Positions 25,190 through 34,730 of a stretch of 64,000 nucleotides of DNA are shown one piece after another. Source of the stretch: Salipiger marinus (lineage in GTDB: Bacteria > Pseudomonadota > Alphaproteobacteria > Rhodobacterales > Rhodobacteraceae); NCBI RefSeq assembly GCF_900100085.1, contig NZ_FNEJ01000026.1, positions 1-64,000 on the forward strand. Direction: 5' to 3'. The first letter of the stretch is position 1, and every line of letters begins with the position of its first letter. The position numbers were made by a program, and so were the translations under genes. Under the pieces are notes generated by a model. It saw only the letters and a list, made by a program, of their open reading frames with translations. It had not been told where the DNA came from and made no database searches.

Positions 25190-26319
25190 GCCGTCTGCTC
25201 CTGCGGCGGCGCGTTCCGGCGCGGGCGGCGCGGACTGGCAGCGCGCCAGAGCAGCCCCGCCGTGATGGTCATGCCCAGCAGGCTTGGCACATAGATCAGC
25301 GGCCAGAGCGCGGCGCGGTCGCGCACCGGATCGGCCACGGCGCTTTCCACGATCTTGAGCAGCACCAGCAGGAAGATGGCGCCGACGATCTGCTTGGTCA
25401 CGCCGAAGCGCGAAAACCCGCCGGTCATCAGCGCCGCATAGCCGATCAGCGCCGCCACCACACAAAGCAGCGGCTGTTCAAAACGCATATGCGCCTCTTC
25501 GAGGATCTCGCCGGGGCTATCATTGACCTCTTCGGCCACGGCCTCGGTGCGAGTCAGCAGCTCCCAAGTGGAGATCTGGCGGGCGCGGCGGCCCGGACGG
25601 TCATCGGCGGTGATCATGCCGGAAATGTCATAGGTCAGATCGTCGAAATTGGTGGTGGAAAGGGTCTGCGTTGCCTCCTGCAGCGTCTGCGCCATGCCCG
25701 ACACCATGGCGAGCCGCGTGGTGTCGCCGTCGCGCAGCAGATAGGCGGCGCGGGCGGTATAGGTCACGGTGCGCTCCGGGCTGCGGCGGTCGGACAGGAA
25801 CACGTCCTGCAGTTCGCCCTCGGGGGTGATGTCGCGGATGTAGAAGGTGACGCCGGAGACGGGATGCAGGAAGGTGCCTTCGTGCAGCAGCCGCGCCGAG
25901 ACCGAGCCCGAGATCTCTGCCTCGCGCTCGCGCAGCTGCGCCACCGAGGCGGGGACCAGCCCATGGGTCAGGATTGCCATCATGGTGCCGATGATCAGCC
26001 CGAAGGCCAGCACGGGCCGCGCCAGCCGCCACGGCGAATAGCCCGCCGCCTGCACCACGGTCAGTTCCGAGTCGTTGGAGGCGCGGTTGGTGACATAGAC
26101 CGAGGCGGCGAAGCCCGCCATCGGCAGCACGATCGCCACCACCGCCGGCAGGCTGAGGGCGGTGAATTCCAGAAAGATGCCCCCCGAATGGCCGTCGGCG
26201 ATCAGCCGCCCGAACAGGGTCACCGCGCGGTTGACCCAGTAGACCAGCACCAGAACCAGAGCGGAAAACCCGAACAGGACCATGAGCTGCGACAGCATGT
26301 ATCTGTCGAATCTCTGCAC
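25186..26319 (-). CDS. lptF: LPS export ABC transporter permease LptF
   Basis: This 377-residue permease is the partner of LptG. It starts at GTG 26319 (VQRFDRYMLSQL), with GGGGGA spaced 9 nt upstream; the frame is open further but without homology. N-terminal membrane helices include LMVLFGFSALVLVLVYWVN and AVVAIVLPMAGFAASVYV, then a large periplasmic domain, then C-terminal helices. It is the first gene of the lptF-lptG-lptD-surA-pdxA run and is divergent from pepA across 133 bp, where the operon promoter must lie. Confidence 0.92.
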   Translation of the reverse strand: MQRFDRYMLSQLMVLFGFSALVLVLVYWVNRAVTLFGRLIADGHSGGIFLEFTALSLPAVVAIVLPMAGFAASVYVTNRASNDSELTVVQAAGYSPWRLARPVLAFGLIIGTMMAILTHGLVPASVAQLREREAEISGSVSARLLHEGTFLHPVSGVTFYIRDITPEGELQDVFLSDRRSPERTVTYTARAAYLLRDGDTTRLAMVSGMAQTLQEATQTLSTTNFDDLTYDISGMITADDRPGRRARQISTWELLTRTEAVAEEVNDSPGEILEEAHMRFEQPLLCVVAALIGYAALMTGGFSRFGVTKQIVGAIFLLVLLKIVESAVADPVRDRAALWPLIYVPSLLGMTITAGLLWRAASPRRPRRNAPPQEQTA

Positions 26320-26452
26320 GCCGTGATGTCCCCCGTTCGCTGCTTCCCGCGACCTTAATGCGTCGCGTCGCGGGGGAAAAGGTATGTCTGGCCAAGAGCC
26401 GGGCGGCACACTACCACTAGGGGCAATGAGACGCCTGAAAGGGAGAGGTGGC

Positions 26453-27946
26453 ATGACCAGACTGCGCAGCATCGCGTTCGACCCGGTGGATCTGGATCCG
26501 CTGGCCACGGTGGCGGGCCATGTGGCGGTATTTGTGGGGGCGGACGGGAAGCTGGGGCGTGCGGCAAGGCGGCTGGACCGGCTGACGCGCGGCGCCCTGA
26601 CGCGGGCCACCACGGCGGAAAGCTGGGCCAAGAAACCCGAGGGCGAGGGCGTGACGCTGGCTTGGCCTGCGGGCATGGCGGCCGAGGCGCTGCACCTGAT
26701 CCGGCTGGAGCGCAGGCCCGGCCTGACCGAGGCGCGCCGCGCCGGGGCGTCGCTGGCGCGCATGGCGGGGGCCAAGCCGCTGGTGGTGCTGGCGGAAAAT
26801 CTGGCGCGCGTGCCGCAGGTGGCGCTGGGTCTGGCGCTGCGCGGCTATGCCTTCACCGATCATAAAAGCGAGCGCGGCGAGCCGCTGGGGGCGGCAAGCT
26901 TCCAGTGCTCCAAGCCCGAAGAGGTGGCCGCCGCCGCCGCCCCGGTGTTGGCCGTGGCCGAAGGCGTGACCTTCACCCGCGATCTGGTGAACGAGCCCGC
27001 CAACGTGCTGACCACCACCGAATTCGCCACCCGGCTGGAGGCGCTGCGCGATCTGGGGGTGGAGGTCGAGGTGCTGGACGAGCCGCAGATGCGCGATCTG
27101 GGCATGAACGCGCTGCTGGCCGTGGGCGAAGGTTCGGCCTCGCCGTCGAAGCTGGTGGTGATGCGCTGGCGCGGCGCCGAGGATGCGCCGCTGGTGCTGG
27201 TGGGCAAGGGCGTGGTCTTTGACACGGGCGGGATTTCGCTGAAGCCCGGCGCGGGCATGGAAGACATGACCATGGACATGGGCGGCGCGGGTGTCGTCGC
27301 GGGCGTGATGAAGGCGCTGGCGCTGCGCAAGGCCAGCGCGCATGTGGTGGGGCTGGTCGGGCTGGTGGAAAACATGCCCTCCGGCACCGCGATGCGCCCC
27401 GGTGACGTGGTGCGGTCGATGAAGGGCGACACGATCGAGATCCTCAACACCGATGCCGAAGGCCGGCTCGTGCTCTGCGACGTGCTCTGGTATGCGCAGG
27501 AGGTGATCAAGCCCGCCGCGATGGTCGATCTGGCCACCCTGACCGGCGCCTGCATCGTGGCGCTGGGATACGAGAACGCCGCCGTCTATTCCAACGAGGA
27601 CACGTTCTGCGGCCAGTTCCTGCGCACCGCCCAGACCGAGGGCGAGGGCGCGTGGCGGATGCCGCTGGCGCAGGCCTATGACGACATGCTGAAATCGCCC
27701 ATCGCGGACATGAAGAACATCGGCGGCAGGCCCGGCGGGTCGATCACCGCCGCGCAGTTCCTCAAGCGTTTCGTCAAGGACGACGTGCCGTGGATCCATC
27801 TGGACATCGCCGGGGTCGCCTCGCTCAAGACCGACTCGCTGCTGGCGCCCAAGGGGGCGACCGGCTGGGGGGTGCTGACGCTGGACCGGCTGGTGCGCGC
27901 CCGGTTCGAGACGCGGCCCGAGGCCGAGACCGACGCGGAGGGCTGA
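26453..27946 (+). CDS. pepA: Leucyl aminopeptidase (M17)
   Basis: This 497-residue cytosolic zinc/manganese aminopeptidase removes N-terminal residues from peptides. The family signature NTDAEGRL is present, along with GKGVVFDTGGISLKPG (metal-binding Lys and Asp) and the second metal block around KGDTIEILNTDAEG. The start is at ATG 26453, preceded by GGGAGAGG. The next gene, holC, begins 3 bp after the stop, an arrangement common in proteobacteria. Confidence 0.93.
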   Translation: MTRLRSIAFDPVDLDPLATVAGHVAVFVGADGKLGRAARRLDRLTRGALTRATTAESWAKKPEGEGVTLAWPAGMAAEALHLIRLERRPGLTEARRAGASLARMAGAKPLVVLAENLARVPQVALGLALRGYAFTDHKSERGEPLGAASFQCSKPEEVAAAAAPVLAVAEGVTFTRDLVNEPANVLTTTEFATRLEALRDLGVEVEVLDEPQMRDLGMNALLAVGEGSASPSKLVVMRWRGAEDAPLVLVGKGVVFDTGGISLKPGAGMEDMTMDMGGAGVVAGVMKALALRKASAHVVGLVGLVENMPSGTAMRPGDVVRSMKGDTIEILNTDAEGRLVLCDVLWYAQEVIKPAAMVDLATLTGACIVALGYENAAVYSNEDTFCGQFLRTAQTEGEGAWRMPLAQAYDDMLKSPIADMKNIGGRPGGSITAAQFLKRFVKDDVPWIHLDIAGVASLKTDSLLAPKGATGWGVLTLDRLVRARFETRPEAETDAEG

Positions 27947-27949
27947 GCC

Positions 27950-28408
27950 ATGGGGGTGGCGATGTTCTACCACCTGACGCAGCGCCCGCTGGAGGCGACG
28001 CTGCCCATGCTGCTGGACCGCGCGCTGGCGGCGGGCTGGCGGGTGGTGGTGCGCGGCACCGATCCGGCGCGGCTGGACTGGCTGGATGAAAAGCTGTGGC
28101 TGGGGCCGGAGGACGGGTTCCTGCCGCATGGCCGCGCGGGCGGGCCGCATGACGCGCTGCAGCCCGTGCTGCTGACCGAACGGGGTGATCTGCCCAACGA
28201 TCCCGCCTGCCTGATGGCGGTGGACGGCGCCGCCGTCTCCGCCGAGGAGGCGGGGCGGATGGAACGGACCTGCATCCTGTTCGACGGCAACGACACCCAG
28301 GCCCTGCAGGCGGCGCGCGGGCTGTGGCGCAGCCTGACCGCCGCAGGCTGTGCCGCGCAATACTGGTCCGAAGAGTCGGGCAGCTGGAAGAAAAAGGCGG
28401 AAAGCTGA
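27950..28408 (+). CDS. holC: DNA polymerase III subunit chi
   Basis: This 152-residue accessory clamp-loader subunit contacts SSB. The sequence starts MGVAMFYHLTQRPLEATLPMLL and contains LDWLDEKLWLGPEDGFLPHG and PVLLTERGDLPNDP, all typical for alphaproteobacterial chi. It directly follows pepA by 3 bp and ends 5 bp before the convergent stop codon of the retropepsin-like gene. Confidence 0.9.
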   Translation: MGVAMFYHLTQRPLEATLPMLLDRALAAGWRVVVRGTDPARLDWLDEKLWLGPEDGFLPHGRAGGPHDALQPVLLTERGDLPNDPACLMAVDGAAVSAEEAGRMERTCILFDGNDTQALQAARGLWRSLTAAGCAAQYWSEESGSWKKKAES

Positions 28409-28413
28409 GCGGG

Positions 28414-28998
28414 TCAGCCTCGTTCCAGCACCATCCGCCCGCCCGAGATTTCCAGCCGGTCGAAGCGCTGCAGATAGCTCATGCCCAGAAGCGACTGGCC
28501 CATCTCGCCGCCATTGACGAAGGCGCGGACGCCGCGATCCTCGAACGGCCCGAGCCCCACGCTGTCAAGCCGGACGGGGGCGGTCATCACCGCGCCATTG
28601 GCGGTCATCGCCTGCCCGTGAAAGATCAGATCCTCGGGGTGAAGGCCCGCGCGGCTTGCATCCTCGCGCGTCAGCACCATGCCGGTGGCGCCGGTATCGA
28701 CCACGAAGCGCACCGGCACCGCGTTGATGTCGAGCGTCACATAGTAATGGCCGTCGGGGGCGCGGGGCAGTTCGACCCGCCCGGCCTCGGCAAAGACCGC
28801 CTGCTGCGGCATCACCGTGTGACGGATGTCTTCCCAGAGCCCGATCGCCGCCAGCACGGCGACAAAGATCAGCCCCCATGCCGCCAGCTGCTGCAGGCTT
28901 TTTGCCAGCTGGCCGCGATGCTGGACGAACATCCAGATCACCAGCACCGCCAGCAGCAGGCCCAGATAGCCCAGCCGTCCCAGATCAAAGCCTGACAT
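28414..28998 (-). CDS. Retropepsin-like aspartic protease, TIGR02281 family, membrane anchored
   Basis: The predicted protein has 194 residues. Two hydrophobic segments near the N-terminus (LGYLGLLLAVLVIWMFV, WGLIFVAVLAAIGLW) anchor a clan AA domain. The catalytic aspartate is in VRFVVDTGATGMVL, followed by the flap region (HGQAMTANGAVMTAPV) and the hydrophobic LGPFEDRGVRAFVNG. The family is widespread in proteobacteria. Rickettsial relatives are active proteases; the role here is unknown. It converges tightly on holC. Confidence 0.85.
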   Translation of the reverse strand: MSGFDLGRLGYLGLLLAVLVIWMFVQHRGQLAKSLQQLAAWGLIFVAVLAAIGLWEDIRHTVMPQQAVFAEAGRVELPRAPDGHYYVTLDINAVPVRFVVDTGATGMVLTREDASRAGLHPEDLIFHGQAMTANGAVMTAPVRLDSVGLGPFEDRGVRAFVNGGEMGQSLLGMSYLQRFDRLEISGGRMVLERG

Positions 28999-29058
28999 CC
29001 GCGTTCCCCCGTCCTGCGTCCCGTCTGATGTAGGCGCGGGGCCGGGCTTCTGCCAGTC

Positions 29059-29676
29059 TCAGCCGAAGGCCGCCACGTCGCGCAGCCCGTCCAGCACGAA
29101 CTGCACCGACAGCGCGGCCAGCAGCATGCCGAGCAGGCGGGTGACCACCACGATGCCGGTATGCCCCAGCGCCCGTTCCAGAAATCCCGCCGCCAGAAAC
29201 AGGCCCAGCACCAGCGCCAGCACCACCAGCAGCACGCCCATCACCGCCAGCGCCCCCGGCAGCGAGCCGGTCTGCCCCACCAGCAGGATCATCGAGGCGA
29301 TGGCCCCGGGACCGGCGATCAGCGGAATGGCCAGCGGAAACACCGATGGATCGGGCTGCGGCTCCGGCGTCGCCTTGTCCTCGCGCCGCCGGGTGCGGCG
29401 TTCGAACAGCATGTCGAGCGCGGTCAGGAACAGCAGGATGCCGCCCGCGATGCGGAAGGCGGGCATGGAGATGCCGATGAAACCCAGCACCGCCTCGCCA
29501 AAAAACGCGAACAGCGTGAGCACCAGCAGCGCGATCACGCAGGCCCGCACCGCCACCGCCCGGCGATGCGCCGCATCGGCACCGGGCGTCAGCGCGATGA
29601 ACACGGGCGTCAGCCCGATCGGGTCGATCACCACAAAAAGCGTGGCAAAGGCGCTGATGAGAAAGGCCGGATCCAT
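29059..29676 (-). CDS. MarC family integral membrane protein
   Basis: This 205-residue membrane protein begins MDPAFLISAFATLFVVIDPIG, the standard MarC start, so ATG 29676 is used; an upstream ATG at 29712 would add 12 residues. Six hydrophobic segments are visible, interrupted by a charged cytoplasmic loop (LFERRTRRREDKATPEPQPD). MarC proteins were once tied to multiple antibiotic resistance, but that link was not confirmed and their substrate is unknown. It is transcribed in the same direction as the ABC-F gene upstream. Confidence 0.85.
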   Translation of the reverse strand: MDPAFLISAFATLFVVIDPIGLTPVFIALTPGADAAHRRAVAVRACVIALLVLTLFAFFGEAVLGFIGISMPAFRIAGGILLFLTALDMLFERRTRRREDKATPEPQPDPSVFPLAIPLIAGPGAIASMILLVGQTGSLPGALAVMGVLLVVLALVLGLFLAAGFLERALGHTGIVVVTRLLGMLLAALSVQFVLDGLRDVAAFG

Positions 29677-29798
29677 GCCCAACCCTAGCCCTGCGGCAGA
29701 GGGCTTGTCCATCGCGGCTTGGGACGGGCGCGCCGCGTCTGCGGCGGGTGGCGTCTGCGCGGGCAGCCCGCTCCCGGAAGGGGGGCCGCCCCGCGCCG

Positions 29799-31655
29799 TC
29801 AGCCCTGCCGCTGCGCGCCTTCCAGCTTTTCCAGCGCGCGTTCCCACATTGCCTCGGCGCGGTGCAGGCCTTCCATGACTTCCGCGTATTTGCGGTTCCA
29901 TGTCTCCAGCTCTCCGGCGCGGCCCTCTTCGTAAAGCGAGGGGTTGGCAAGTTTCGCCGCCAGCTTTTCGCGCATGTCCTCGATCTTGGTCACGCGCTCC
30001 TCGCATTTGCGGGCCTCGGCGCGCAGCGCCATCAGCTCGTCCCGCGTGGCCTTGCGCGGCTTGGGCGCGGCCGGTTTTTCCGGCTTGGCGGGCTTGTCCT
30101 GCGTCAGCAGCAGCGTGCGGTAGGTGTCAAGGTCATCCTCGTAGGGCGTGACGGTGCCATCCTTGACCAGCCACAGCCGGTCCGCCACCAGCCCCAGCAG
30201 GTGCATGTCGTGGCTGACAAGGATCACCGCGCCGGAATAGGCGGTCAGCGCCTCGACCAGCGCCTCGCGGCTTTCGATGTCAAGGTGGTTGGTCGGTTCG
30301 TCAAGGATCAGCAGATGCGGCGCATCAAGCGTCGCCAGAAGCAGCGACAGCCGCGCCTTCTGCCCGCCGGACAGCCGCGCGACCTCGGTCTCCGCCTGCG
30401 CGGCCCCCAGTCCGAATCCCGCCAGCAGCGCCCGCAACTTGGAGGGCGGGCTGTCGGGGCGTTCGCGTTGCACATGCTGCAGCGGCGTCTCGTCCAGATG
30501 CAGCTCGTCGACCTGATGCTGGGCGAAATAGCCGATGCGCAGCTTGGAACTGCGCGCCATGGTGCCGCCCATCAGCTCCAGCCGGTCGGCCAGCAGCTTC
30601 GACAGGGTGGATTTGCCCTGACCGTTGCGCCCCAGAAGCGCGATGCGGTCGTCCTGATCGATGCGCAGCGACAGGTTCCGCAGCACCACGGTGTCGCCAT
30701 AGCCGGTGGAGGCCTCCTCCAGCGCCAGAATCGGCGGCGACAGCATGTCGGGCTGCGGGAAGCTGAACACGCGCTTGGCGGCTTCCTCGGGGGCGGTGAT
30801 CCGCTCCATCTTTTCGAGCATCTTGACGCGGGCCTGCGCCTGCCGCGCCTTGGAGGCGGTGGCGCGGAAGCGGTCGACAAAGCTCTGCAGATGGGCGCGG
30901 CGGTCATCCTGCTTGCGTGCCATGGCGGCGATCACCGCGCGGCGTTCGGCCCGGGTGCGCGCGAACGTGTCATAGGCGCCCTGATAAAGCGTCAGCTTGC
31001 GCTCCTCCAGATGCAGGATCGCCCCCACCGCGCGGTTCAGCAGGCCCCGGTCGTGGCTGATGACGATGACGGTATGCGGATAGCGCTGCAGATAGCTTTC
31101 CAGCCAGAGCGCGCCTTCAAGGTCCAGATAGTTGGTCGGTTCGTCGAGCAGCAGCAGGTCGGGTTCGGCAAAAAGCACCCCCGCCAGCGCCACGCGCATC
31201 CGCCAGCCGCCCGAGAAGGCCGAGCAGGGCCGCTGCTGCGCCGCCTCGTCAAAACCCAGCCCCTTGAGGATGGAGGCGGCCCGAGCCTCCGCCGACCAGG
31301 CGTCGATATCGACCAGCCGGGTCTGCACCTCGGCGATGCGATGCGCGTCGGTGGCCGTCTCGGCCTCGGCCATCAGATCGGCGCGTTCGGTGTCGGCGGC
31401 CAGCACCGTGTCGATCAGCGACACGTCCGAGGCGCGCGCCTCCTGTGCGACGCCGCCGATGCGGGCGCGGGCGGGCAGGTCGATGACCCCGCCATCCAGC
31501 GTAAGCTCGCCCCGGATCAGCCGGAACAGCGTGGTCTTGCCAGCACCGTTGGGCCCGACAAGCCCCACCTTGTGACCGGCGGGAATGGTGGCGGAGGCAC
31601 CCTCGAACAGAGGGCGGCCTTCGACGGAATAAGAGATGTCTTCGATCCTGAGCAT
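29799..31655 (-). CDS. ABC-F family ATPase, YheS-like
   Basis: This 618-residue protein has two ABC ATPase domains and no membrane segments. Domain 1: GPNGAGKTT Walker A (about residue 34) and the signature [12 protein letters not shown] charged linker with [19 protein letters not shown] follows, then domain 2 with GRNGQGKST and [11 protein letters not shown]. The C-terminal 80 residues form a coiled coil. The overall match is to E. coli YheS. ABC-F proteins act on the ribosome; YheS-like members are thought to relieve stalled translation. It is divergent from ndk. Confidence 0.9.
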   Translation of the reverse strand: MLRIEDISYSVEGRPLFEGASATIPAGHKVGLVGPNGAGKTTLFRLIRGELTLDGGVIDLPARARIGGVAQEARASDVSLIDTVLAADTERADLMAEAETATDAHRIAEVQTRLVDIDAWSAEARAASILKGLGFDEAAQQRPCSAFSGGWRMRVALAGVLFAEPDLLLLDEPTNYLDLEGALWLESYLQRYPHTVIVISHDRGLLNRAVGAILHLEERKLTLYQGAYDTFARTRAERRAVIAAMARKQDDRRAHLQSFVDRFRATASKARQAQARVKMLEKMERITAPEEAAKRVFSFPQPDMLSPPILALEEASTGYGDTVVLRNLSLRIDQDDRIALLGRNGQGKSTLSKLLADRLELMGGTMARSSKLRIGYFAQHQVDELHLDETPLQHVQRERPDSPPSKLRALLAGFGLGAAQAETEVARLSGGQKARLSLLLATLDAPHLLILDEPTNHLDIESREALVEALTAYSGAVILVSHDMHLLGLVADRLWLVKDGTVTPYEDDLDTYRTLLLTQDKPAKPEKPAAPKPRKATRDELMALRAEARKCEERVTKIEDMREKLAAKLANPSLYEEGRAGELETWNRKYAEVMEGLHRAEAMWERALEKLEGAQRQG

Positions 31656-31710
31656 GGGCAGCCCTTAGCAGAGCCCGCGGGCGGACAAAATCCCCCATCG
31701 CAGTCGAGGC

Positions 31711-31777
31711 TGCGGCTTCTTCTTGGCAAAAATATCCCGGGGGGAGAGGCCGCAGGCCTCGGGGGGCAGCGCCCCCC
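31711..31777 (-). repeat. Dispersed GC-rich repeat, copy 4 (GGGATATTT subtype)
   Basis: On the minus strand: GGGGGGCGCTGCCCCCC, stem GAGGCC/GGCCTC, CCCCCCGGGATATTTTT, then GCCAAGAAGAAGCC. It lies between the divergent ABC-F gene and ndk. It is one of two copies not placed after a same-polarity stop codon. The remaining spacer up to 31933 shows no clear promoter. Confidence 0.75.
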
Positions 31778-31933
31778 TTCCTTCCGGGGCAGCTTCAGGG
31801 TCAGCGCCCGCCCCTGGGCCAGACGCGCTTGCCCCCTTCTGGGGCTTCCCAATCCCGCCGCCCCGTGTTAACGCCCACACCAGCGAATACCGGCCGGGCC
31901 CCTTGCCCGGCCTTGCGATATGGAGAGACTCAA

Positions 31934-32356
31934 ATGTCCGTCGAACGCACCCTGTCGATCATCAAGCCCGACGCAACGCGCCGCAACCTGACCGGCAAGA
32001 TCAATGCCAAGTTCGAAGAAGCGGGCCTGCGCATCATCGCGCAGAAGCGCATTCACCTGACCAAGGCTCAGGCTGGCGAATTCTACAAGGTTCACGCCGA
32101 GCGTCCCTTCTATGACGAACTCTGCGAGTTCATGGCCTCTGCCCCCGTCGTGGTGCAGGTGCTGGAAGGCGAAGGCGCCGTGGCCAAGAACCGTGAAGTG
32201 ATGGGCGCCACCAACCCCGCCGATGCCGATGCGGGCACCATCCGCGCCGAATTCGCCGAGTCGGTTGGCGAAAACTCCGTGCACGGTTCGGACGCGCCGG
32301 AAACCGCCGCAGCCGAGATCGCCTATTTCTTCGCCGGGACCGAACTGGTCGGCTGA
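31934..32356 (+). CDS. ndk: Nucleoside diphosphate kinase
   Basis: This 140-residue enzyme moves the terminal phosphate between nucleoside di- and triphosphates by a phosphohistidine intermediate. The N-terminus is [13 protein letters not shown]. The active-site histidine is His117 in [13 protein letters not shown], with [11 protein letters not shown] before it. Length and motifs are standard. The start at 31934 has GGAGAG upstream. A textbook intrinsic terminator follows at 32381-32409. Confidence 0.97.
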   Translation: MSVERTLSIIKPDATRRNLTGKINAKFEEAGLRIIAQKRIHLTKAQAGEFYKVHAERPFYDELCEFMASAPVVVQVLEGEGAVAKNREVMGATNPADADAGTIRAEFAESVGENSVHGSDAPETAAAEIAYFFAGTELVG

Positions 32357-32380
32357 CCTGTCCCGCGACATGATGCAGAA

Positions 32381-32409
32381 AGGGGCGCCAGTCTGGCGCC
32401 CCTTTTTTT
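32381..32409 (+). terminator. Rho-independent terminator of ndk
   Basis: A perfect 10-bp stem, AGGGGCGCCA with TGGCGCCCCT, around GTC, followed by a run of seven T. It lies 24 nt after the ndk stop and is the strongest terminator in the window. Confidence 0.9.
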
Positions 32410-32449
32410 GTGTGCGGGGTCAGGGTCGGGCAGGTTGAGCGCTCTGCGC

Positions 32450-32836
32450 TCACACGCGGCTGACTTCGGGACGCAGCTCCGGCTTGCCGTGCTGCTGTTC
32501 CAGCCAGCGGCGCAGCAGCGCCGTGTTGCGCAGGTTGGCGCGGAAGCCCACGTCGAAGATGTCACCCAGAAACGGCACGAGGCCGATCAGCCAGTCGACC
32601 CCCATATTGCCCGCCATCTGCGCCAGCAGGGGGTTTGGCGCCCCCATGTCGCGGGCTTCTTTCAGGATCCACACGGCGGGCAGCAGCGCCAGCGTGTCGC
32701 CGATCCCGGGCACGAGGCCCAGAATCGCATCCCAGCCCAGCCGGATGCGGGTGAAGGGCAGGCGGAAGGCGCGGTCCATGCGCCGCGCCAGCCGCTCTAC
32801 CCGGGCCAGCCGGTCAAAATCCTGTGCGGCGGTCAT
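32450..32836 (-). CDS. DUF4112 domain protein
   Basis: This 128-residue protein matches the DUF4112 family. The conserved core is RIRLGWDAILGLVPGIGDTLALLPAVWIL and GNMGVDWLIGLVPFLGDIFDVGFRANLRN, with the paired G-(L)-x-P-x-(I/L)-G-D motifs. The two hydrophobic stretches suggest a membrane-associated hairpin. It is 14 bp downstream of the Pmp3-like gene and probably co-transcribed with it. No function is assigned to the family. Confidence 0.85.
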   Translation of the reverse strand: MTAAQDFDRLARVERLARRMDRAFRLPFTRIRLGWDAILGLVPGIGDTLALLPAVWILKEARDMGAPNPLLAQMAGNMGVDWLIGLVPFLGDIFDVGFRANLRNTALLRRWLEQQHGKPELRPEVSRV

Positions 32837-32850
32837 CGGCCAGGTCCGGC

Positions 32851-33024
32851 TCAGACCGTGCGCGGGCCGGTGCGGGCGATGATCCAGATGGCATGCACGA
32901 TGCCGGGGATATAGCCCAGAAGGGTCAGCAGGATGTTGATCCAGAAATGTTTGCCAAGCCCGACCTGCAGGAACACGCCAAGCGGCGGCAGCAGGATGGC
33001 GACGATGATGCGCACAAGATCCAT
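32851..33024 (-). CDS. YqaE/Pmp3 family small membrane protein (57 aa)
   Basis: This 57-residue proteolipid has two transmembrane helices. Sequence MDLVRIIVAILLPPLGVFLQ, then WINILLTLLGYIPGIVHAIWII, is the complete Pmp3/UPF0057 signature. The family is linked to membrane potential and to salt or stress response. The ATG at 33024 has CGGAG about 6 nt upstream; the ATG 6 codons earlier overlaps that site and is unlikely. DUF4112 follows 14 bp downstream. Confidence 0.9.
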   Translation of the reverse strand: MDLVRIIVAILLPPLGVFLQVGLGKHFWINILLTLLGYIPGIVHAIWIIARTGPRTV

Positions 33025-33091
33025 TGTGAACTCCGTTTTCAAAAAAGGTCACGGATCCAACACGCGGGACCGGGGAAGGTTCCGTCGGTGC

Positions 33092-33442
33092 TCAGACGGG
33101 CGGGGCGGGCAGCACGCCGATGTCGTTCAGGATCGCCTCGATCCCCGCGGGGGGCGCGTCGGGCGCGCGCTTTGCGGCCACCCCCGCCACCAGCGCGTCG
33201 AAGCGCAGGCGCAGCGCCTCTTTTTCCTTGCCGCGGCAGTCGTTCCACGGGCGGCCCATCAGCGCCATGTGCAGCACGTAATAGCTGATGAAATGCGGAC
33301 GGGTGCCCGAGGCCAGCAGGCGGCGGTAGGTTTCATCCGCGCCAAGCGCGCGCAGGGTTTCGGCATCGGGAATCCCGGCGCGGGCGCAGGCGGCTTCGGT
33401 TGCGGGGCCAAGGTTGCGCAGGCTGGAGACCGGGGTGCTCAT
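33092..33442 (-). CDS. TfoX C-terminal domain protein
   Basis: This 116-residue protein begins with a TfoX_C-like helix-hairpin-helix region: SLRNLGPATEAACARAGIPDAETLRALG, YYVLHMALMGRPWNDC. TfoX/Sxy regulates competence in gamma-proteobacteria, but stand-alone TfoX_C proteins of alphaproteobacteria have no proven role. Its start overlaps the aminotransferase stop by 4 nt (ATGA), so the two are co-translated. Confidence 0.8.
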   Translation of the reverse strand: MSTPVSSLRNLGPATEAACARAGIPDAETLRALGADETYRRLLASGTRPHFISYYVLHMALMGRPWNDCRGKEKEALRLRFDALVAGVAAKRAPDAPPAGIEAILNDIGVLPAPPV

Positions 33443-34626
33443 GCTGCCTGCGCCCGTCCGGCGGCAAAGCTGCAGATCCGCTGCAGCGCCTCGGCCAGCA
33501 GGTCATCGGGCAGGGTCAGGGCCACGCGCACGAATCCCGCCGCCGAGGGGCCGAAGCTTTCGCCCGGCATTACCGCGATCCGCTGGCTGTCGAGCAGCGC
33601 CTCGGCGAAGCCTTCGCCAGAGAGCCCGGTGGCCCGGATGTCGAGGAACAGATACATCGCCCCGTCCGAGGGCATCAGCCGCACCACGCGCTGCGCGCCA
33701 AGGATCTGCCGCGCCAGATCGCGGCGGCGGCGGAAGGGGGCGGCGATGCGCTGTTCCAGATCGGGCCCTTGGGTCAGGGCGAAAAGTGCCGCGTCCTGAA
33801 TATAGCCGGGCACGCCGTAGGTGGTGTTGGTGGCCAGATCGACCAGCGCCGCCAGGGCCTCTGCCGGGCCCGCCAGCCAGCCGATGCGGCTGCCGGTCAT
33901 GGCGTGGCTTTTCGACAGCGAGCCCACCACCAGCGTGCGCTCGGCCATGCCGGGCAGGGCGCGCGGGCTCAGATGCTGGCCCTGCCAGATCTGGGTGTCA
34001 TAGACCTCGTCGGAGATCAGCCACAGATCCTGCGCCTGCGCCACCTCGGCGATGCCTGCAAGCGTGGCGGCGGGATAGACGGCGCCCGTGGGATTGTTGG
34101 GGGTGTTGACCAGCAGCGAGGCGGCGCCGGTCTGCGCCGCGATCCGCGCCAGCGGGGCGGGATCGGGCAGGAAGCCGCGGGCGGGATCGGTGGGCACGGC
34201 CACGGGCCGCGCGCCTGCCGTGCGGATCGTGCCGGGATAGGTGACATAATAGGGCTCGACCATCAGGGCGGTCTGGCCGGGATCGCAGGCGGCCATATGG
34301 GCGGCAAACAGCGCCGACTGCCCGCCGGGGGTGACAAGCACGTTGTCGCGGGTGGTGGGCACGCCGGTGCGGCGGGTCAGGCGCGCGGCGATGGCATCGC
34401 GCAGCGCGGGAATGCCGGGCACCACGGCATAGCCGGTATGGCCGCCCCGCGCCGAGGCGCTGAGCGCGTCGAGAATCGCGGGATCGGTGCGGGCGTCCGG
34501 TTCGCCAATGGTCAGTTCGATCACGGCGGCACCCTGCGCCTTGAGCGCGCGGGCCTTGTAGAAGATGCCCCAGCCGTCGCTGCCGCCCGCATTGAGGCTG
34601 GAGATCCGGGAAGACAGGCTGGGCAT
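33439..34626 (-). CDS. Class I/II pyridoxal-phosphate aminotransferase
   Basis: This 395-residue fold-type I aminotransferase has the substrate-entry stretch IGEPDARTDP, the cofactor contacts NTPNNPTGAVY and DEVYD, the Schiff-base lysine in SLSKSHAMTGSRIGW, and the carboxylate-binding Arg near the C-terminus (GFVRVALTLP). It resembles aspartate/tyrosine-type enzymes; the amino donor cannot be fixed. The start at 34626 has GGAG upstream. A frame continues upstream but has no homology. Upstream lies a 294 bp spacer shared with the GTA remnant. Confidence 0.87.
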   Translation of the reverse strand: MPSLSSRISSLNAGGSDGWGIFYKARALKAQGAAVIELTIGEPDARTDPAILDALSASARGGHTGYAVVPGIPALRDAIAARLTRRTGVPTTRDNVLVTPGGQSALFAAHMAACDPGQTALMVEPYYVTYPGTIRTAGARPVAVPTDPARGFLPDPAPLARIAAQTGAASLLVNTPNNPTGAVYPAATLAGIAEVAQAQDLWLISDEVYDTQIWQGQHLSPRALPGMAERTLVVGSLSKSHAMTGSRIGWLAGPAEALAALVDLATNTTYGVPGYIQDAALFALTQGPDLEQRIAAPFRRRRDLARQILGAQRVVRLMPSDGAMYLFLDIRATGLSGEGFAEALLDSQRIAVMPGESFGPSAAGFVRVALTLPDDLLAEALQRICSFAAGRAQAA

Positions 34627-34715
34627 GGGCGGGCTCCGATAGCTGCGTGCGGAGCCTGCCAGCGCGCTGCCAAAAGCGCAAGCGGGCTTGATGGTTTGGG
34701 TGGCGTCCGCTGGGG

Positions 34716-34730
34716 TTAAGGCGGAATTTA
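34716..34730. promoter_or_regulatory. CtrA-like half-palindrome upstream of the GTA remnant
   Basis: TTAA-GGCGGAA-TTTA differs by one base from the CtrA consensus TTAA-N7-TTAA. It lies in the 294 bp between the aminotransferase and the putative small terminase. The same spacer holds TTGACT at 34776 and a 15-codon mini-ORF (34732-34779). In R. capsulatus, GTA genes depend indirectly on CtrA. Direct binding here is speculation. Confidence 0.3.
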
